Assembly: GCA_947177465.1 (NCBI GenBank)
Contig: CAMWUP010000140.1
Span: 1-5,963, forward strand
Length of the DNA: 5,963 bases
Source of the DNA: an uncultured Lachnospiraceae bacterium
GTDB lineage: Bacteria; Bacillota; Clostridia; Lachnospirales; Lachnospiraceae
Reading direction: 5' to 3'
In this document: piece by piece, positions 3,777-5,963 of the stretch
How positions within the stretch are numbered: position 1 is the first letter of the stretch
How the letters are laid out: every line of letters begins with the position of its first letter
Notes under the pieces: model-generated
What the model saw: only the letters and a program-made list of their open reading frames with translations
Database searches by the model: none
Told to the model about the DNA's origin: nothing
Translations under genes and position numbers: made by a program

Positions 3777-5963
3777 CTATTCCGCCAAATACATATTAAG
3801 CCCTCTCTCTATTTTACCAATGGTATCTTCCAGTGAGCTGCTGCCATCAAGATACGACGGGAGCACATCGCATATTACCAAATTAATCTGCTCATCATCT
3901 ACCACCTTCTTATTTAAGCCCCTGCACAGCTCTGTCAGCTTGTCGCTGTCTTCTTTATTCAGCCCTCCAACGATAAAATCCTTAAACTCGCCGCCCGGCA
4001 GTTCTATCATGGTATATACCTCATAATCGCTTCTGTCCTTTTCTGCCAGATTACCAAGCGCTTCCACATTCATCGGAAAGCCGTCATAGAAATCCCCCTC
4101 CTGCACCTGCACCGAAAGCGCATATCGCAGAAAATCCTTTGCCTGCTCCAGATAAGGCGTTTCCTTGTTGATTCCGATTTCTCCAATCGGATTATAGGCA
4201 TTCTCAAAGCTGTTAAAGTTTCCCTTTATCTCATTGACAATGGAAATCGGCAGCATTGCGCTTAAGAAGCCCGGCACATCACTAAATACGGCGGAAGCGT
4301 CAAGCGGTAAATCCCATGTCTGATAGTTTTGGGTACTGTCTGTGTAATTGTTGACGATGGTATATCCTCCCGCTATGGTTTTCAATGCTTCCAAACATTC
4401 TGCAAGCGCTTCCTTGTCCAGTTCCTTATCCTTTACAATGTCCGATACCATATAGGGCATATAAATATCTACAAAATCCGAAACCGTTATCGGTCCCAGC
4501 GTAAGCTCCTGCTGTCCCAATGCTGCTGCCAGACCTTTCACGCTCCCCGCTTCCTTTGTATCGATTTTTCCGCTGAGAAGCAGCCTCATAGAATACCGCA
4601 AAGGTATCATATAAACGGCGCCGTCCTCCTGTGTATAGCCGTCCGCAATATTTTTCAATATCTCTCCGCTTTCCGACATAGGTGTCACAATATCGCTGAT
4701 ATCAGCCAGCATACCCTTTTCTATAAAGGAATTTACATTTAATCCGTCCAGTACCATAAGGTCCGTGCCCTGTCCTGCCAAAAGTCTGGCATTGAGATTC
4801 TGCAGTATGGTATTTAAATCAGCCGTCTCCACCTCATCATTGGGAATCCCCGTCTCCACCTTTACCAGTACCTCCGGATGGAGCTTAGTATACATAACAG
4901 CCGCCTGTTTTAAAGTTGCATTGTCATAGACAGAATAGATTGTCAGAACAGTATCAGGCTTAATCGGCATATCGGGATTATAGCTGTATTCCATCAGTGA
5001 CAATCCTGCCTCTCCCTCCAAAAGTGCATAAAACACACCGGAATCCAATGCTGTCATACCGCTGCACCACATATTTCCCAATGCAAGCGAGGTATAGCTG
5101 CCCTCCACAAGACTGCTCCATTCTCCTTCTGTACTGCACTTAAAAAATCCACCCTTTGCGTATACAATAAAAGAACCATCCGACAGAATATCCAGCCGAT
5201 TGTCGCTTCCGACGTCTTCCGTGCAGGCAATTTCTTTTTCCACACCATCCTTATCGGATGCAAAAGCAGCAATTCCTTTAAATTCCGACATATCATTTTG
5301 TTTTTCCAGATAAAAGAAGTTCTTATCTGCATAAACATTTGTCCCATGACTTGTCAGAGGCATTGTCCTGACAAGCTTCCCGTTGTCGTCATAGACCTTA
5401 AGATCGCTGATAAAGTTTGCAGCAAAGCTTCCATTCTCCAAAACTGCAATATCCTGCGGCGTTTCAAAAAATTTCCATTCAGGATCCTCCTCCAGCCAGT
5501 CCTGCGGTGTAATCTCTTCTAATGTCGCACCGTCATTCGTGCGGTATAAATGCGCCCGTACACCTTCCTCCTCCAGCATTATGGCAAGAAAATAAGATTT
5601 TCCTCCGATATCTTCCAGAACCTTCGCCTTATAGACATTCTCCTCCATAACCAGACTATCCATCCATGCCGGCATATCCTTCACGAAACTGCCGTCTTTA
5701 TAGCGGTAACAGGCTATTCCCGTTCCGCCCTCTTTTTCCTCCATCGCATAGAGGCACATATCTCCTTCCTTTTTCCCTATCTGAAAGATATCCTCCTTTT
5801 TCAAATCATTCGGAAAAGCAATTTCCGTTTCCACATATCTGCCCTTTTCCCCATTCCCGCTTTCCACATTCGGCGTTCCCGCAGTTTTGCCGCCCTCCCC
5901 CTTTGAACCGCAGCCCGCCAACATGATAAGCATACTTACAACCAACAGCATAGAAACAATTTT
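3777..5963 (-). CDS. Large solute-binding lipoprotein with beta-rich N-terminal region (5' partial)
   Basis: The gene ends at TAG 3779-3777 and remains open to the window edge. An in-frame ATG at 5951 would begin MLLVVSML, with no ribosome binding site and no basic n-region. The preceding in-frame codons read K-I-V-S, so the true start lies just outside the window. Residue numbers below count from that ATG. A hydrophobic stretch ends in lipobox LAGC with C14, followed by a Gly/Ser/Glu-rich tether (about 15-38), so the mature protein is lipid-anchored outside the membrane. Residues about 40-325 are beta-rich with repeated short motifs such as ENGSFAANF and SDGSFIVYAKGGFF, suggesting a propeller-like region. 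Residues about 333-724 resemble a family-1 extracellular solute-binding protein: TVLTIYSVYDNATLKQAA, an ARLLAGQGTDLMVLDG segment (388-403), IEKGMLADIS and VYMIPLRYSM. The ligand is unknown, and no permease or ATPase lies in the window. The fold of the N-terminal part is inference. Confidence 0.85.
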   Translation of the reverse strand, partial: KIVSMLLVVSMLIMLAGCGSKGEGGKTAGTPNVESGNGEKGRYVETEIAFPNDLKKEDIFQIGKKEGDMCLYAMEEKEGGTGIACYRYKDGSFVKDMPAWMDSLVMEENVYKAKVLEDIGGKSYFLAIMLEEEGVRAHLYRTNDGATLEEITPQDWLEEDPEWKFFETPQDIAVLENGSFAANFISDLKVYDDNGKLVRTMPLTSHGTNVYADKNFFYLEKQNDMSEFKGIAAFASDKDGVEKEIACTEDVGSDNRLDILSDGSFIVYAKGGFFKCSTEGEWSSLVEGSYTSLALGNMWCSGMTALDSGVFYALLEGEAGLSLMEYSYNPDMPIKPDTVLTIYSVYDNATLKQAAVMYTKLHPEVLVKVETGIPNDEVETADLNTILQNLNARLLAGQGTDLMVLDGLNVNSFIEKGMLADISDIVTPMSESGEILKNIADGYTQEDGAVYMIPLRYSMRLLLSGKIDTKEAGSVKGLAAALGQQELTLGPITVSDFVDIYMPYMVSDIVKDKELDKEALAECLEALKTIAGGYTIVNNYTDSTQNYQTWDLPLDASAVFSDVPGFLSAMLPISIVNEIKGNFNSFENAYNPIGEIGINKETPYLEQAKDFLRYALSVQVQEGDFYDGFPMNVEALGNLAEKDRSDYEVYTMIELPGGEFKDFIVGGLNKEDSDKLTELCRGLNKKVVDDEQINLVICDVLPSYLDGSSSLEDTIGKIERGLNMYLAE

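Overview
The window looks like a chromosomal segment from a Gram-positive anaerobe of the class Clostridia, most likely a Lachnospiraceae-type gut bacterium. This is inferred from the protein families, strong AGGAGG-type ribosome binding sites, a lipobox lipoprotein, an ECF-transporter S component and a cobalamin riboswitch. No rRNA or other taxonomic marker is present, so the family-level assignment is an inference.

Left block, plus strand (1-2320). The window opens inside the last 47 codons of mutS2, which encode the end of its Smr domain. An OmpR/PhoB-type response regulator (186-896) follows 41 nt later. A membrane sensor histidine kinase (893-2320) overlaps it by 4 nt (ATGA), so regulator and kinase form one translationally coupled two-component system. 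All the catalytic residues I can check are intact. The signal and target genes are not shown by the sequence.

Central block, minus strand (3776 down to 2295). This is the most interesting part. A cobalamin (B12) riboswitch (about 3686-3509) is preceded by a plausible promoter. It is followed by an unusual run of three tandem hairpins (3407-3333), the last of which carries a T-tract and looks like an intrinsic terminator. Behind this leader lie two tightly spaced genes. The first encodes a membrane-anchored protein with a transcobalamin-C-terminal-like DUF4430 domain (3284-2853). The second encodes a six-helix ECF-type S component (2843-2295). Together they read as a B12-repressed corrinoid capture and uptake module: DUF4430 would act outside the membrane and the S component within it, using a shared EcfAA'T module encoded elsewhere. 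The S-component gene converges on the histidine kinase gene and overlaps it by 26 bp, with no terminator between them.

Right block, minus strand (5963 down to 3777). This is a large lipoprotein whose true start lies beyond the window edge. It joins a long beta-rich N-terminal region of about 320 residues to a C-terminal family-1 solute-binding domain. Its stop codon is followed by two interlocked inverted repeats that look like a terminator and overlap the promoter proposed for the riboswitch operon.

The only gene-free stretch longer than 300 bases is 3285-3776. It is filled by the terminator/promoter overlap, the riboswitch and the hairpin array.
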